64,000 nucleotides of DNA, taken from NCBI RefSeq assembly GCF_000350225.1, contig NW_005179159.1, positions 455,643 through 519,642 on the forward strand. Direction: 5' to 3'. A program made the translations under genes and the position numbers. The notes beneath the pieces are model-generated. The model worked only from the letters and a program-made list of their open reading frames with translations, had not been told where the DNA came from and ran no database searches. Origin of the DNA: Chondrus crispus (Eukaryota; Rhodophyta; Florideophyceae; Gigartinales; Gigartinaceae). This document shows positions 1 to 11,171 of the stretch, in pieces; within the stretch, counting starts at the first letter, position 1, and each line of letters opens with the position of its first letter.

Positions 1-1080
1 CGACACCGTCTGCCGACACACACACTCCACCCTTATCCCAAGCTTGACCCATTTATTCTCCAATTCCCCATTGAAAGCTATCTGTTGAAAATCTGCTCCC
101 CCCTCACACTGAGTGCTCCCTCTTTTCCATCTCCTTTTCGTGCTTCTCATGATTTCCTTTACTCTCACTCTCTCACTATTGAGTAATCCCCCATGTTATA
201 TTTCCCTCTTGCTAAGCGATAAACTCCCTCAGCACCCCCTTGGCACCATTCCCCAACAAAATAACTTTGCCACATGTCTCAATGGTCCACTCCCCCATTC
301 ATACACACTCCCGTCCCTCTTTTTGCCCTTCCTGAAACGCCTCCAAATGCACATTCGCAACCTTCTCTCCCGCACCACTTCTGACCATTCCTCACTTGGC
401 CATCCCTTAAACATTGCCAAGAGCATTGTATCTGCCCCGTCGAACGAGCAAATTAGCTCCGCTTACTACAGCTCTGCCTGCTTCATACTTTTTGAAATTT
501 TCTGTCCGAACCCAACAACTAAACTGTAAGCTCACTGGGGCGTCTCATCGTCCTTGGAAAGCAGTATCGCATACTCGCAGACGACACACAGAGTCGTCAT
601 CAATTTTTCCGACGTTATCGGCGCAAATGGCGAGCCAGCGGCACGCCTACAAGGCGTTAGGGGACGCAGCCATGGCATCTTGAAGCAAGACGGCAGAATG
701 GTTGGTGCAAAAGGCGAGACCAGAGGCCTGTTCCGTGTGAGGTGTGAGAGCGAGGTGGGCAACGGGGGACATTCCAAGGAGGGGGGTTCTGTTGAAAAAT
801 TGGGCGGTGTTGACAAGGTTGTTGCTCAGCAAGCACTTGTAGGCAGGCGTGAAGCGATAGACTGCAATGAGGCGGTCGGAACCGGCAACGGTAAACGGCG
901 TAGGGGGCTGGAGAGACGTCGAGAGCCAAGGCGGAGAAAACGGGGCGTCGAGGGTGGGGTTTTCGCAGTGGGTGTTAAAGGCGTGGCGGAGATGCGGGGA
1001 TAGATGTTCGGGGCGAGAAGGGATGGGATGAGACGGGAACGCGGGAGATGGGTCAAAATTGATGGATTTGGGCATCACAA
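1..1080. other. No recognisable gene
   Basis: No frame here resembles a known protein. The first 500 bases are pyrimidine-rich on the plus strand and open frames are low-complexity. No repeat shared with the rest of the window was noticed. Confidence 0.5.
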
Positions 1081-1203
1081 AATTTGCTTTTGTGTTTTTC
1101 GGATTCGACTAGTATTGACCTCACCCCGCCTCACTTCCATGCATTCAATGATATCATTACGTTCGTTTCTCAAAAAACCACTACCGCAGACAATGATGAT
1201 GCC

Positions 1204-2350
1204 ATGGCAGCATCATTGTGGACACAACTGACAGCACAAGCTATATCGCTTGTCAACGTACAGCGCGGATTGCACCCAGGGAGATCGCGAAACATTGAGC
1301 GGGAATTTGCAGATGGGCATCTTCGAATCATGGTTGATTACTTTTGGCCATCAACACAAATACGGTCAGATGGTTCAAACATGAGGGGCCCGTGTATACA
1401 GAAGAACAGTTCGAACGAAGATTTCGTATGCCACGAAGAATGTTCAACAAAATTTTGGAGGCCACGACAGCTGATAGTTCCTACCTGCGCGCTGGTTTGC
1501 AACTTAATTGCACCGGAAGTCTTGGTGCATCTCCTCTTCAGAAAGTAGTGGCTGCTCTTCGACAGCTTGCGTATGGATGTAGCGCAGACAGTCTTGACGA
1601 ATACTGTCGCCTAGGGGAATGTACAGCATTGCGCTGGATGAAGGAGTTTTTTCGGTCAGTGGTTTCCTGCTTCGAGGGAGAGTTTCTGCGTGAGCCTACA
1701 GAGGAAGAGCTCATGATGATAGAAAGGCAATTTGCCGGTGTGGGCTTTCCGGGGGCATTGCTTGCGTAGATTGTGCTGGTTGGCAATGGGGCAATTGTCC
1801 AAAAGGTCTACAGGGAATAATTGTTGGCAATGACGGGGTTCCTACTCTTCGCATGGAGGTAGTCTCTGATCTGAATCTACGTATTTGTCACCTTGCGTTC
1901 GGACTACCAGTCGTTACGAATGACCTGAACATTTTCTCCGTGAGTGACCATTTCGGTAGGATCTTGTCTGGTGATTTTCCGACTATAGCTGTCAACTGTA
2001 CTGTCGATGGCGAGGCGTTTAATTGGCTATACTACCTAGCGGACGGCATCTATCCCAATTACAAGGAGTTCGCAAAAACGCTACGGGCCCCAACAACGAG
2101 GAAGGAGAAAGCATACAGGGCCATACACAAGGGAGCGAGAAGGTCAGTAGAAAGAGATTTTGGTGTTCCTTTCAAGCAGTTTGCAATATTATTTCTTCCG
2201 GGTCGTTTATGGTTTAGTGACGAGATGACGTTTGTGATAGGCATGCTGTATTTTGCGCAATATGATAGTCGGGGTGCGTCTCGAGGGGTTCGTAGGGGAT
2301 GGAATAGGTGGCACGCGTGCATCAAACCAAGAACCGGACTTCAACAGTGA
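1204..2350 (+). pseudogene. PIF/Harbinger transposase, frameshifted
   Basis: Remnant of a DDE_Tnp_4-type (PIF/Harbinger) transposase, which cuts and pastes its element. It begins near an ATG at 1204 (MAASLWTQ), changes frame near 1344 (VRWFKHEGPVYTEEQF) and again near 1755 (GIACVDCAGWQWGNCP). The catalytic positions are visible: D in CVDC, D in TNDLNIF, E in RRSVERDFGV. It is laid out like the Harbinger gene at 35996, which has matching CVDC and KSVER blocks, but the two are clearly divergent. The C-terminal part reads to a stop at 2350. Two frameshifts make it non-functional. No terminal repeats were identified. Confidence 0.88.
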
Positions 2351-2825
2351 GTATGTTTCTATCGACGCAGGAATGCTTGGGCTATCAGCCACCGGTTCAG
2401 GTAATTTTAAGTCATCGGATGAGCACTATAGGTTAAAAACGCGTTGTTGAATCATGTTTGGAACAAACATGGGTCGAAGTGAAAAGTGGTGTCACCAGTT
2501 GGCAGAATAAAATGAGTGAAAGATCACAGGTGCCAATTCTTGATGGCGGAGACCTTGACGAGACCTGTGCAATGCACACTGAGTACGCTTGTCAAATTAA
2601 TTTTCATGAACATCGTCCCGCGCATGCGCATTACTAACCAAAATAACGCTTCTACGTACAGTTCTTGCCCGAAACCGGATAAAATTATGTACTGCTGGAG
2701 TAGAAAGCGCACGGATTCGATATTGGCAAGTAATGGGTTTTGGGGGAAAGGTCGAACACGGGGAGACAATTCATGAAGGTTCTGTACGTGAATTTTCAAG
2801 AAGCAACAGGCACCGCCGTACAAAA
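2351..2825. other. No recognisable gene
   Basis: Sequence between the Harbinger remnant and the left arm of the large inverted repeat. Nothing recognisable was seen on either strand. Confidence 0.45.
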
Positions 2826-3860
2826 GGATGAGTGTAGTGCAATGCGCCTGTCAGGCAGAGACCGCGGTCCGATGGTCCAGAAAAAACAACAACAGCAACA
2901 AAAAGAAGAACTGCCGTCGGCACAGCGCTACGGAGTGTCCGACTCTCCCTTCTCCGTTTAAACGAACTTGCGACTCGTAGTAGCTCAGATCCCTGATGGG
3001 GGGCACAGAAAAACAGCCCGGCCCGGGATCGATGTGGTAGAGACTTGCCAAGAGAACTGCTCGACGAGTATGGGGTGGGGCGTGTACTTAGGTACCCCGG
3101 TTCCACTGGGTTGTAAGGCCAATGCTCGTTGAGCGTGTTCAGCACCTTGTAACGAGACAAGGCCTTCGACGAGGGCGTCGCAACGCAGCCCGACGGGATG
3201 AAATGAAAGTAGCAACGCTACACCAACTATGCCGCCCGATGGCTCGAAACACCTTCACCGGTTCGGTCGCAACCGAGGCCGATGGCACCAACACTGGCTT
3301 GTACACGCGGCAAAGCTCTTCGAGGGAGACGTCGTTGCAACAGTCTCCGTCTGAAAATAGGTCACAGTAGCAGCGCTACGTCAACTGTGTCGCCCGAAGG
3401 CCAAGACACCTACACCGGTTCGGTCGCAACCAATACCGATTGTACCAACACAAGATAACGGAAAATAGGTAGAATTAGAGATAGAAAAGAACAGCGAAAT
3501 AATGGAAAAGGAAAGGGAACCCCCGGGAGCAAAGGATAAAGTAATCTGCAGTAGAAGGGAATGTCTTGTGAAAGACGGACTTCGACCAAGGCGGTATCAG
3601 ACTCTGGCAACTCCGGTTACCTTTACTGAGTTGGTGGTCAGTGGGCTAAGGTATATATCGCCCCTGCGGAGCCACTACAGTAGCTCGCGGCGCTAGATCT
3701 TAGATCAATTCTAATGTCAGCAAAATTAATGCCAACTAATTAACTCAATAAAATGAAATAATTAAAAATTAAAACTGTGCAATTATTCACACGTGTGTCC
3801 CCCAACCCGGACTACTTGTCATATCCAATTATTTTCCTTTCACTTCACCCCCCTGTAGAG
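2826..3860 (-). repeat. Left arm of a ~1-kb inverted repeat
   Basis: This arm is the imperfect reverse complement of 7075-8072. Landmarks shared in inverse order include CACACGTGTGTCC and CCAATTATTTTCC near the inner end, the CGGTTCGGTCGCAACC blocks in the middle, and the GCCTGTCAGGC region followed by an A-rich stretch at the outer end. The arms face each other across about 3.2 kb of unrelated sequence. The right arm runs straight into a MULE transposase, so both may be long terminal or subterminal regions of MULE elements inserted in opposite directions. Minus-strand frames here (2771-3160) look like non-coding by-products. Confidence 0.75.
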
Positions 3861-4045
3861 CCCTGTATTTCACTACAATGAGGTCGAAAAGATTGGCCTG
3901 CTCATATTCACTTTTCTGTGCACTGGTACGGACCAACCTTCTTCTTCAAGTTGTAAACACCCGTTAAGTCAGGAGGGCAACATGGGGAAATCTCGTCCGC
4001 GGAGGAGGGCAACCGAGTTTTGCATCTTTAAAAGAAGGGCAGAGC
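3861..4045. other. Spacer, no gene seen
   Basis: Start of the spacer between the inverted arms. No coding or repeat signal was recognised. Confidence 0.4.
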
Positions 4046-4556
4046 TTGACAACCAAACACTCATCCCGCCACATGCCTTCCTCTAACGCCCACCCGAACC
4101 CAACCCTGAACTCGAATCCTAGCCCCTTCTACCAACCCCGCTTCGCGCTTCACCCCCCTCCACGCCGCCAAAGCTTCGTCTCCATCACAGCCCACCTCCA
4201 AGCAACGCCATTGCCCCACCTCCATCCGTGTGGCGCCTCCATCCTTCCTACCCTACCCGCAGTCCCACCTCTTCCCCCAACCTCCTTTCCGTCTTCCGCT
4301 TGAGAACCAAACACTCATCCCCACCGCATGCCCTCCTCCAACGCCCACCTGATCCCAACTCTGAACCCGAATCTTAGCCCCTTCTACCAACCCCGCTTCA
4401 CGCTTCACACCCCTGCACGCCGCCAAACCTTCGTCTCCACCACAGCCCACCTCCAATCAACCCCATTACTCCCCACCTCCATCCGTCTGGCGCCTCCACC
4501 ATTCCTACCCTACCCGCAGTCCCACTTCCACCCCCCATTCCCCCCTCTGTGCAGGC
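4046..4556 (+). repeat. Tandem duplication of ~255 bp, C-rich
   Basis: Two consecutive copies, about 4046-4303 and 4304-4556, share an ACCAAACACTCATCCC start and an ACCCTACCCGCAGTCCCAC near-end block. The sequence is C-rich on the plus strand, so long frames on both strands are probably not genes. A shorter duplication follows: GTACCGTGAGCGGGCAGTTT occurs near 4580 and again near 4684. Confidence 0.85.
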
Positions 4557-4888
4557 ACGTGAGCTGTTCTTTCCGGGCGGATGTACCGTGAGCGGGCAGT
4601 TTTCGCGGTGGGGGGTGAGGAGGTGATGGTGGGGGTGTGATGCTTGGTGCAGATACGTCAGCTGTTCTTTCGGGACGCATGTGTACCGTGAGCGGGCAGT
4701 TTTTGTGTGATTATGTTTTTCGGAGTCGCCCACTGCATGTGGTTGAAAGGACTGCTGGGGTTCAAGCACACAAAATCCATTTCCTGGGAGAGACGGAACT
4801 TCAAAATTTGGAACCAAAATTTTTCTACCGACCGTATTGCGACAAGTGTTCTAAAATTGGATTGGATTCGCAAACTGCTGGGCATGCT
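4557..4888. other. No gene seen downstream of gag fragment
   Basis: If the gag frame to the right were part of a complete retrotransposon, protease and reverse transcriptase should lie here on the minus strand. Neither is visible, so the gag is a truncated remnant. Confidence 0.5.
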
Positions 4889-5755
4889 CTAAGGCACATT
4901 ATTTCTTGCAAAGCGTGACCAGCACGTCTTGGTCGTGTGTGCAATCTTCCCACACGTCGGGCAACGAGTATCACGGTGTGGGTGGGAACGAAAACGGATC
5001 ACTGAATGCCCTGGTTCCTTGCAATATGAACATGTCCCACTCGTGTCACTGTCCCCTCGCGTCTGTCTTTTCTTCATCATCAACGACAGCTCCGCCAGCT
5101 GGTTAGTGATAGCATCTACCTTGATCTCGAGCTTGTCTTGTCGAAGATCCACATCAGAAAGCAACAATACACGCTTGGGCGTCACAGGTTCAACGGACTG
5201 CGCAGCAATTTTCGCGGCCTTGAACGCGTCACGGCTTGCAGCAAAGTCCTACACGGTCTTCATCAGTTCTTCGTACGTCGCCGGAGAACGATAGATCGCG
5301 AACTGAACAACGTCTAAATATGCCATTACGGCATTGCGGAGCAAGCCGTACTTTGCTTTGTTGTTGAAACCAGCTCTCCCGAGCTTGTCCATTTCAGCCA
5401 TCGAAACGAGCAAGTTCCCACCGTCAAGTTGGAAACTCATAGTCTTCTGGATGTTTTCTTCGGGCCTCCGTGTCTCCGAAAAGCGGTCAGACAGGGCGCT
5501 CTTCACACCTGCCCAGTTACTGGCGGCCTTGGTCAGACTCCCAACATGTCTATACGTGCCATAATAAGGGTCGAACGCGGCACCCTCAAGGTGGCATGAG
5601 ATAGCCCCTGCCTTCTCTTCGTCAGGCTTGCCGCGCATAATGATGTTCTCGTATTCAAACACAAACTTGGAAACATCTGACCCGTTCCACCCATCGTAGG
5701 TATCATGGGTACGGCCCGCACTTGCGTCTGCCTCGGCCCTCCACAAGAGTACCAT
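4889..5755 (-). pseudogene. Retrotransposon gag-like protein with zinc knuckles, amber-interrupted
   Basis: A minus-strand frame runs from an ATG at 5755 to a stop at 4889, with one in-frame TAG at 5249-5251. The N-terminal part (FVFEYENIIMRGKPDEEKAG) and the following helical region resemble LTR-retrotransposon capsid. The C-terminal part has two zinc-knuckle-like motifs: CSYCKEPGHS, which lacks its last cysteine, and CPTCGKIAHTTKTC, which has A in place of the usual G before H. Such proteins package element RNA. No pol follows, so this is an isolated piece. The frame is otherwise open on both sides of the TAG. The true start is uncertain because the region upstream is low-complexity. Confidence 0.65.
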
Positions 5756-6055
5756 GTTGCAACGTAAAAAGGGGGAGGCCGTTGGTTTTTTCGTTTGGGG
5801 GAGCGTAGTCTTCGCTGGTGACGTCCGTTCTTTCTTTTTCCTTCCTCGCGTCCGCCGCGCCTCTCACCTTTCACGCTTTTATGGGCGTCATTCTTTTAAA
5901 AGAGTCCACGCGTCTTGCCCAGATTCCCCGGACCGTGCGCATGCACTTCCCTAAAACTCACATAAAATCTCATCCTACATTATAAAATCTCGCTCTACAG
6001 TAAAATTCAAAATTTCCCTAAACTTCTCTTACTGTAAAGAAAGTCTGCTGTGGGT
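5756..6055. other. No gene seen
   Basis: An AT-rich stretch with CTACAGTAAAA and TTACTGTAAAG motifs precedes the dispersed repeat. The CTGTA motifs resemble those flanking the other repeat copies, so this may be part of the same degenerate element. Confidence 0.4.
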
Positions 6056-6303
6056 AGCGGCTACTGTAAGGGGACAGGGATCCGGGCGTTCCTCTGAGAG
6101 GTTAAAACCTTGGCACGGGCCCCATTCCAGTAAACGGGAGGCAGACTCACCTACCATTCCTTTACGGCTCTTAGCTATTCCCGTCAACCGTTTCCCATGG
6201 CGCCCATGCTACTAACCTGTGACCGGCCGTACGGTCTCAACACAGCCGAACGACTGCGCGTCATTGGCTATGTGTGGCTTCCCTCTTTTCGTGTCTGTCG
6301 CAG
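6056..6303 (+). repeat. Dispersed repeat, core copy A
   Basis: This core shares an ordered set of short blocks with 60000-60215 (same strand) and 50110-50412 (opposite strand): a GGGACAGG-like start, GGTTAA followed by ACC, CCAGTAAACGGG, CTAACC(T)GTGACCGGCCG, and CGACTGCGCGTCA followed by TTCCCTCTTTTCG. In the other two copies the core lies inside insertions with TGTRG...CYACA ends. The ends of this copy were not found, so it is probably older or truncated. Confidence 0.75.
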
Positions 6304-6529
6304 GCTAATCTCGTTCCTCACCCTGCCCCCTCTTCCGTCGTTCCTGTAATATAGCCCGCTTCTGCATCCATACAAGCCACCACGGTCAGGGGAGTCGGGC
6401 GCACGTGAGGTTTCAGTCCTCGTGCGCGCTCCTTGGCCCATCCCTTCTCTGCCACCATGGCAAAAAGAAAACAGACGCTGCTAAGAGGCAACGGTAGGAA
6501 AGCTCTACGGAACGATCTGGGCATGAATG

Positions 6530-6725
6530 TCGCCTGACTGACAAGACGAGATCAATACCATCGAGATCAAGTCGTGTTCGAACTATCTTCAAGAACTAAC
6601 GTCATCAAAGTTTCTAAGTCAAGTTTTGTGGCCACTCGTCCATGTAACTAAGACCGTCGCGATCAACTCAGGTTTTAATTATCACCAAGAACCAACATCA
6701 TTATGGTTTCCAAGTCCAGTGCCGC
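6530..6725 (+). repeat. Imperfect ~98-bp direct repeat
   Basis: Two diverged copies start near 6561 and 6659. They share blocks such as GATCAA(G/C)TC, CAAGAAC(T/C)AAC and TTTC(T/C)AAGTC(A/C)AGT. No gene is visible. Confidence 0.5.
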
Positions 6726-6835
6726 AGCCTCCCTTCCCCATAACTACCACTACTGGTAGTTATGGGGAAGGGAGGCTACCGCTTGTGCCTACTGCCAACC
6801 CATAAGCTTATGGGTTAGCAGTAGGCACAAGCGGT
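6726..6835. repeat. Paired palindromes (24-bp and 27-bp stems), zero gap
   Basis: The first hairpin, 6726-6777, has a perfect 24-bp stem and a 4-base loop. The second, 6778-6835, begins at the next base and has a 27-bp stem with one mismatch. The two stems have unrelated sequences. This is one of seven such pairs in the window. Confidence 0.95.
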
Positions 6836-6962
6836 ATGACGTCACGCGTAACGAGTTTGCAGTGCTCGCAGGACACCAAATTCCCGAGCTACTTCTCCGC
6901 AGAGAAGACTGCGAACTATTCGTATAAGACCTAGCGCGTATTTGTCAAACGAACTGAGTGAA

Positions 6963-7033
6963 CGACTTAGGTCGCCACAACACCATTCGAGATGCATCTC
7001 GCATGATGTTGTGGAGACTTAAGTCGACTTAAG
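6963..7033. repeat. Imperfect hairpin plus 16-bp palindrome
   Basis: Arms around a perfect CGAGATGCATCTCG centre pair over about 30 bases with a few mismatches. They end in the perfect palindrome CTTAAGTCGACTTAAG at 7018-7033. Confidence 0.75.
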
Positions 7034-7074
7034 ATTACCTCGCAGATCTTGTAGTGCAATACCCGTCTCGGGTA

Positions 7075-8072
7075 GGGGGGTGAAAGGAAATGAGAAAAGG
7101 AAAATAATTGGATACTGTGGTCCGAGCTGGAGGACACACGTGTGCAACGACGCGCACGATTATTTTAATTATTTAATTCTATGTACAAATTTGATCTAGA
7201 ATCTAGAGCCGGGAGCTACTGTACTCGCCCCGGCGGGGCTATATAGCATAGTGCAGTTACCAATCCAAGTGAGTAATGGTAACCCGAGTTGCCGGAGTTA
7301 GATCTCTCCTTCGTCGAAGACCGCTTCCGTTCACGCGACGCGCTTCACTTCTACGCTGCTAACGACATCCTTTATTGCTCGGGGTCCCATTCCTTTTCCT
7401 TATACTTTTACCTTTTCTATCTCTACATCTATTTCTCCCTTAATTGTGTTGGTTTCATTGGAGTCGGTCGCGACCGATCCAGTGTTGGTGTGATTGCCAT
7501 CGGGCTGCACGTAGGTCGTAGCGATGCTACAGTGACCTGTTCCGTGGGAAGGCTGTTGTAACGACGCCTCCTTCGAAGGTCTTATCATACAAGGCAGTGT
7601 TGGTGCCATCAGCTGCGATTGCGATCGCATTGGTGTCGGTGTTTTGCCATCGGGCAACACGTTGGTCGTAGCGTTGCTACATAGTTACGTTCTCGCCGGG
7701 TAGTGCTAATCGAGCCCCCGTCGAAGACCTTGAATTATACGAAATGTGCTGAAGACGCTCGTCGAGCATTGACTTACAACGCAGCGAACCGCGGTTACAT
7801 TCTCGTAGACAAGCCCAACCCGCACTCGCCGAGCACTCAAGTCTTCACAAGTCTCTACCACCATTATCCTCCCGGGCCGGGCATCTTTCCTTACTCCCCC
7901 CGTCGGAGTTGAGCTATTGTGGGCTGCAAGCCCACACAAGGGGAAAGGGAGTCTCGAACGCTCTGTAGCGCGTGCCATCGGTAGTGCTTGTTTCTGTTGC
8001 TGTTTTTGTTCTTTTTGTTTGACTGTCGGACTGTGTTCGCGGCCTGCCAGGCACATCGCATTACAGGGATGG
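7075..8072 (+). repeat. Right arm of the ~1-kb inverted repeat
   Basis: Imperfect reverse complement of 2826-3860. The inner end is G-rich (GGGGGGTGAAAGG), followed by the CACACGTGTG block. The outer end merges into the start of the MULE transposase. If this is the MULE's own terminal region, its partner would be expected to the right of the transposase. None was seen there, which suggests rearrangement or truncation. Confidence 0.75.
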
Positions 8073-8555
8073 AGCTTGGCATCAAGGACCAATTTATGCA
8101 CGCGTGCAGAGAGATTGGAGAATGCCTCGGCATTCTTGTCGCATTTCCGTTAAACAGCGCTGGAGAGGTCCATGCAGTTCCGTGCTCTACACGCGCGTCT
8201 ATCGAGGAACGTGGGGCAGTACAATTGGAATCGACGCAGCCGATCCGGAGCTGTGTGCAATTATTCGAGGTCGAAACATCAAGACCTCGACTTCGCTGTT
8301 GCGTATCGTCGCTAAATACGTACGAAAAGATAGAGAGTGGCGTATCGTAAGCAGTGCGATTTCAGGTGATCTGGGTGGCACACGTCAAGCGTACAGTAGA
8401 CGCAAGGCATTCCGCGACATGGATTTGGCGCATCACGTTACGGGATTGATCAGTGACCAGCCCGATGCTACTGGAGGAACAATTCGCGATGCATTAAGAG
8501 GCTACGTTTCCGAGTTGAGAGCTCTGAAGGGGAATGTATTATCGCGGATTCGTCG

Positions 8556-8591
8556 GCAGGCTGCCATAAACGTACGTTTATGGCAGCCTGC
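8556..8591. repeat. Perfect 36-bp palindrome inside the MULE gene
   Basis: An 18-bp perfect stem with no loop. Removing 20 bases (8572-8591) joins the upstream frame (RRQAAIN) to the downstream frame (EHVFDTPG) without a shift, so the right half looks like an inverted copy added to a once-continuous gene. Confidence 0.92.
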
Positions 8592-9805
8592 GAACACGTG
8601 TTCGACACACCTGGTACAAATTGCGAATATTTACCTGTTTTGAAATTATTGATGGAGGCCAGAAGCCATGAGTTGGAATTTGCTACAATATCTTTGCCTG
8701 CAATGAGAGATGTCCTCGTGGGGGTTGGTAGACATGAACACGCCCATTTGCGAAAGGCCGCGATTGCGAAACCTGTGAGCATTCGTAATGATACTGAGAG
8801 GGCGGCAGCCGTCAATTGGGGCCATGGAGCTCGAGAAGCATGGATTGAAGAGAACAAGAACTTGTTGGCGTCTGTCTCGGAGCGAGGCGTTCGATATGTC
8901 GACAGCGTATTTTTATTGTTCTTGCGGACTCTAGTGGCTAGCGAACAGCTGCTCAGACGCTACGTTCTCGGCGCTTGAACGGGAAATTCTCCTTTGACTG
9001 GTAAACACTATATTTCATATTGGATTCTCGTCGAACGGCAATATCGTTCCTATTGCGAATGTGTGAATCTCAGCCGATGAGAGCACTTCATCATGGTCAC
9101 GCGTATATGATTTCATCAAGAAGCATTTGCAAGCGTTTGAAGATCGGGCGAAACTCCTATCGGATCGCAACAAAGGGATTTCGGCGGCAATTGCGAATGT
9201 GTTTGCGGAGAACTTTCCCTATCTGCTTTTTGCATCAAACACCGTTTGGATAATTTGGCTCGCCATGGAAGGGGAAATGGAGGGATGTACAGAGACATGG
9301 CGTTAGCCCCCACTATCGAGGCTGTTGCTCGCATTCGTGAATCAGCTCAATTCAAAGGCCTCATCAAGGCTGGACGAGGTGCGATCATTAAATAAGCTGA
9401 TGAAGTTCAATTCCTGTCCGCATGCGTCAATGCGGGCGGTGCACTTATGGAAGATCATCATCACAAGCCGCTGAGTCTCAAAACCACCATCTAGCAGGAG
9501 CACGATTCCAGGATTTAGTCAGCTCGGTCCTCTGGGTGATGAAGTTTGAGGTTAGGCGCTACCAAGAGTGGGCAGGAAATAGTGCTCGCGAGACCTCATA
9601 TGCTCTGCCAAGTATTCGTCTGAGGATGGAGAAGTTTACAAATATTGACGCATCCGGACCACTCAGAGATGCGAGTGAGAATGCAGCGCTCAGGGATGAA
9701 TCTAGAAAAGTGTTTACATGAGAACGACTCCTCAGCGTTGCCACAAGGTCTCAATTTCACTCTCCTACAATGTTGATGGCGACGTGGTGTCATTGTTTGG
9801 ATCAT

Positions 9806-9901
9806 GTAGCTGCGGAAGGCCACAGGTAGATTTCTCCATGCAAACATATGTATGTAGCTGCGGAAGGCCACAGGTAGATTTCTCCATGCAAACATATGTA
9901 T
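9806..9901 (+). repeat. 48-bp tandem repeat, two copies
   Basis: GTAGCTGCGGAAGGCC starts at 9806 and 9854, with a partial third start at 9902. The unit is 16 codons and duplicates the SWIM finger segment CSCGRPQVDFSMQTYV in frame. Confidence 0.95.
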
Positions 9902-9978
9902 GTAGCTGCTCTTGCAGGGCACTACGATGAGCGGAAGCATATTCCAATCTAGTTTACAACTGCGTAATGGAAGTCTCA

Positions 9979-10074
9979 ATATCCTTCTGGCCACAGCATA
10001 ATGCTGTGGCCAGAAGGATATCAAATCCTCTCTTGGTATGGTAAAAATGATTGTTACCATACCAAGAGAGGATT
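9979..10074. repeat. Paired palindromes (21-bp and 21-bp stems)
   Basis: The first hairpin, 9979-10021, has a perfect 21-bp stem and a 1-base loop. The second, 10024-10074, has a perfect 21-bp stem and a 9-base loop. Two bases separate them and the stems are unrelated. They sit near the 3' end of the MULE gene. Joining the outer arms with one shared T gives a continuous frame (YPSGHSITIPRED). Confidence 0.95.
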
Positions 10075-10200
10075 CGATCATGCCAGGGACCTTCACGGGG
10101 TCCGTAGACAAATGCCTTCGTGTGTCGATTACAACCCCCACGAAAAGCGGGCGCCCACTCACAAGACAGACACAGTGGGGAGGAGAATGTTCATTTTCGG

Positions 10201-10501
10201 CAGGAGAAAGGGGAGGGAACGGAGAAAATAGGGAGCGGTGTGTTGGGGGGAGGGAGAACGTGAAGGGGAGACAGAGGAGGAGGGATGGAAGGGGTGTAGA
10301 GGAGGATGTGTTTGTTGGGCGGAAGAAGGTGGAGGGAGACGTACAGAATAGAGAGGGGTGTGTGTGGGGAGGGAGAGAAGGTGGAGTGATTGTATTTAAG
10401 TTGTTATTCAAGAAACGTTATTACATTCAGGGCCGTTCTACCCTGCGGATTTCCCGTTATATTGCTTTATATCGGTGTAAAATATGCAAATAAAAACCGT
10501 G
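10201..10501. other. No gene seen, G-rich
   Basis: A purine-rich stretch (GGGAGG and GGAGGA runs on the plus strand) downstream of the MULE remnant. Its open frames are low-complexity. Confidence 0.45.
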
Positions 10502-11006
10502 CAGCGGGGTCGCGATATAGTGCCATCATTGTTAGTGCCAGCTCTAAAATAGTGCCACCCTTCTGCGGGTGGCACGAATTTTGAGCCAAGACCGAAGGGT
10601 TTCCAGGGAGGCAGTAGGATGGACGTACTCTGCCGGAGACCTGCTGCCGCCGCGGAAAGATATTATACAGTTGCTAAAACTCGAATATAGACTATGGCGG
10701 AAAAAGGCAGGGTCGATGATGCAATTGGACATCTGCAAAAGTGCAGGCTGGCATTTATGGCTGCGAAAAGGGAGAAAGTCAATGCCAGGCTCGACAGCTA
10801 CTAATATCAGAATGCTTGCTTAGACTTGAATCTGTAGTGAAGATGCAAAACATGAGTGATGACGTCCAGCGAGTGGTTTTTGTGAGCAGTAATGCAAGGA
10901 AGTGGCCGCAAAAAGCCGTAAATCTCATTATGTTTTAGTGCCTGGTTCAATATAGTGCCGTTTTCGGCCCATTGACAGACGGTAGCACTATATCGCGACC
11001 CCCCTG
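10502..11006. mobile_element. Short non-autonomous DNA element with ~22-bp inverted ends
   Basis: The left end CAGCGGGGTCGCGATATAGT and the right end, read inward on the other strand, CAGGGGGGTCGCGATATAGT agree at nearly every base. Internal subterminal TAGTGCC motifs recur. The CAG...CTG ends recall hAT elements, but no 8-bp duplication was found, so the superfamily is open. There is no convincing gene inside (505 bp). Confidence 0.75.
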
Positions 11007-11171
11007 TAGTGTTTCTGTATAAATAAAGAAGCCAATCACTGCTGACCGATACGCAAAGATGCTATCTTATACAAATGTACAAGACTGGATAAGTGCCAGG
11101 TAGAAAGGCCCTCAAACCCTTTCGTATCCCTCCCCACTTGCGGCGCGCAACGCGCTTCACGGAGCCCACTT

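Larger units (their letters stand above)
8104..10200 (+). pseudogene. MULE transposase with SWIM zinc finger, heavily decayed
   Basis: Mutator-like transposase spread over all three frames. An N-terminal region (STIGIDAADPEL through VSELRALKGN, 8104-8550) and a middle region (EHVFDTPGTN to RYVLGA, 8592-8975) are well preserved. The transposase core is visible as SDRNKGISAAIANVF followed by CIKHRLDNLARHGRG, matching the MULE pattern of an Asp before KGI and a C-x2-H-x3-N block. A SWIM-type finger (CSCGRPQVDF) lies near 9805 and is duplicated by a 48-bp tandem repeat. A GRPLTRQ tail near 10150 is typical of MULE C-termini. The gene is broken by frameshifts, by a single palindrome at 8556, and by the paired palindromes at 9979. 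Family assignment is from motifs only. Confidence 0.75.

Noticed and set aside
2771-3160. Genes in the arms of the 2.8-8.1 kb inverted repeat
   Set aside because: Frames are not conserved between the two arms beyond what DNA similarity imposes, and no domain is seen.
10502-11006. hAT assignment for the short inverted-repeat element
   Set aside because: The CAG...CTG ends fit, but the flanking 8-mers differ, so the class is left open.
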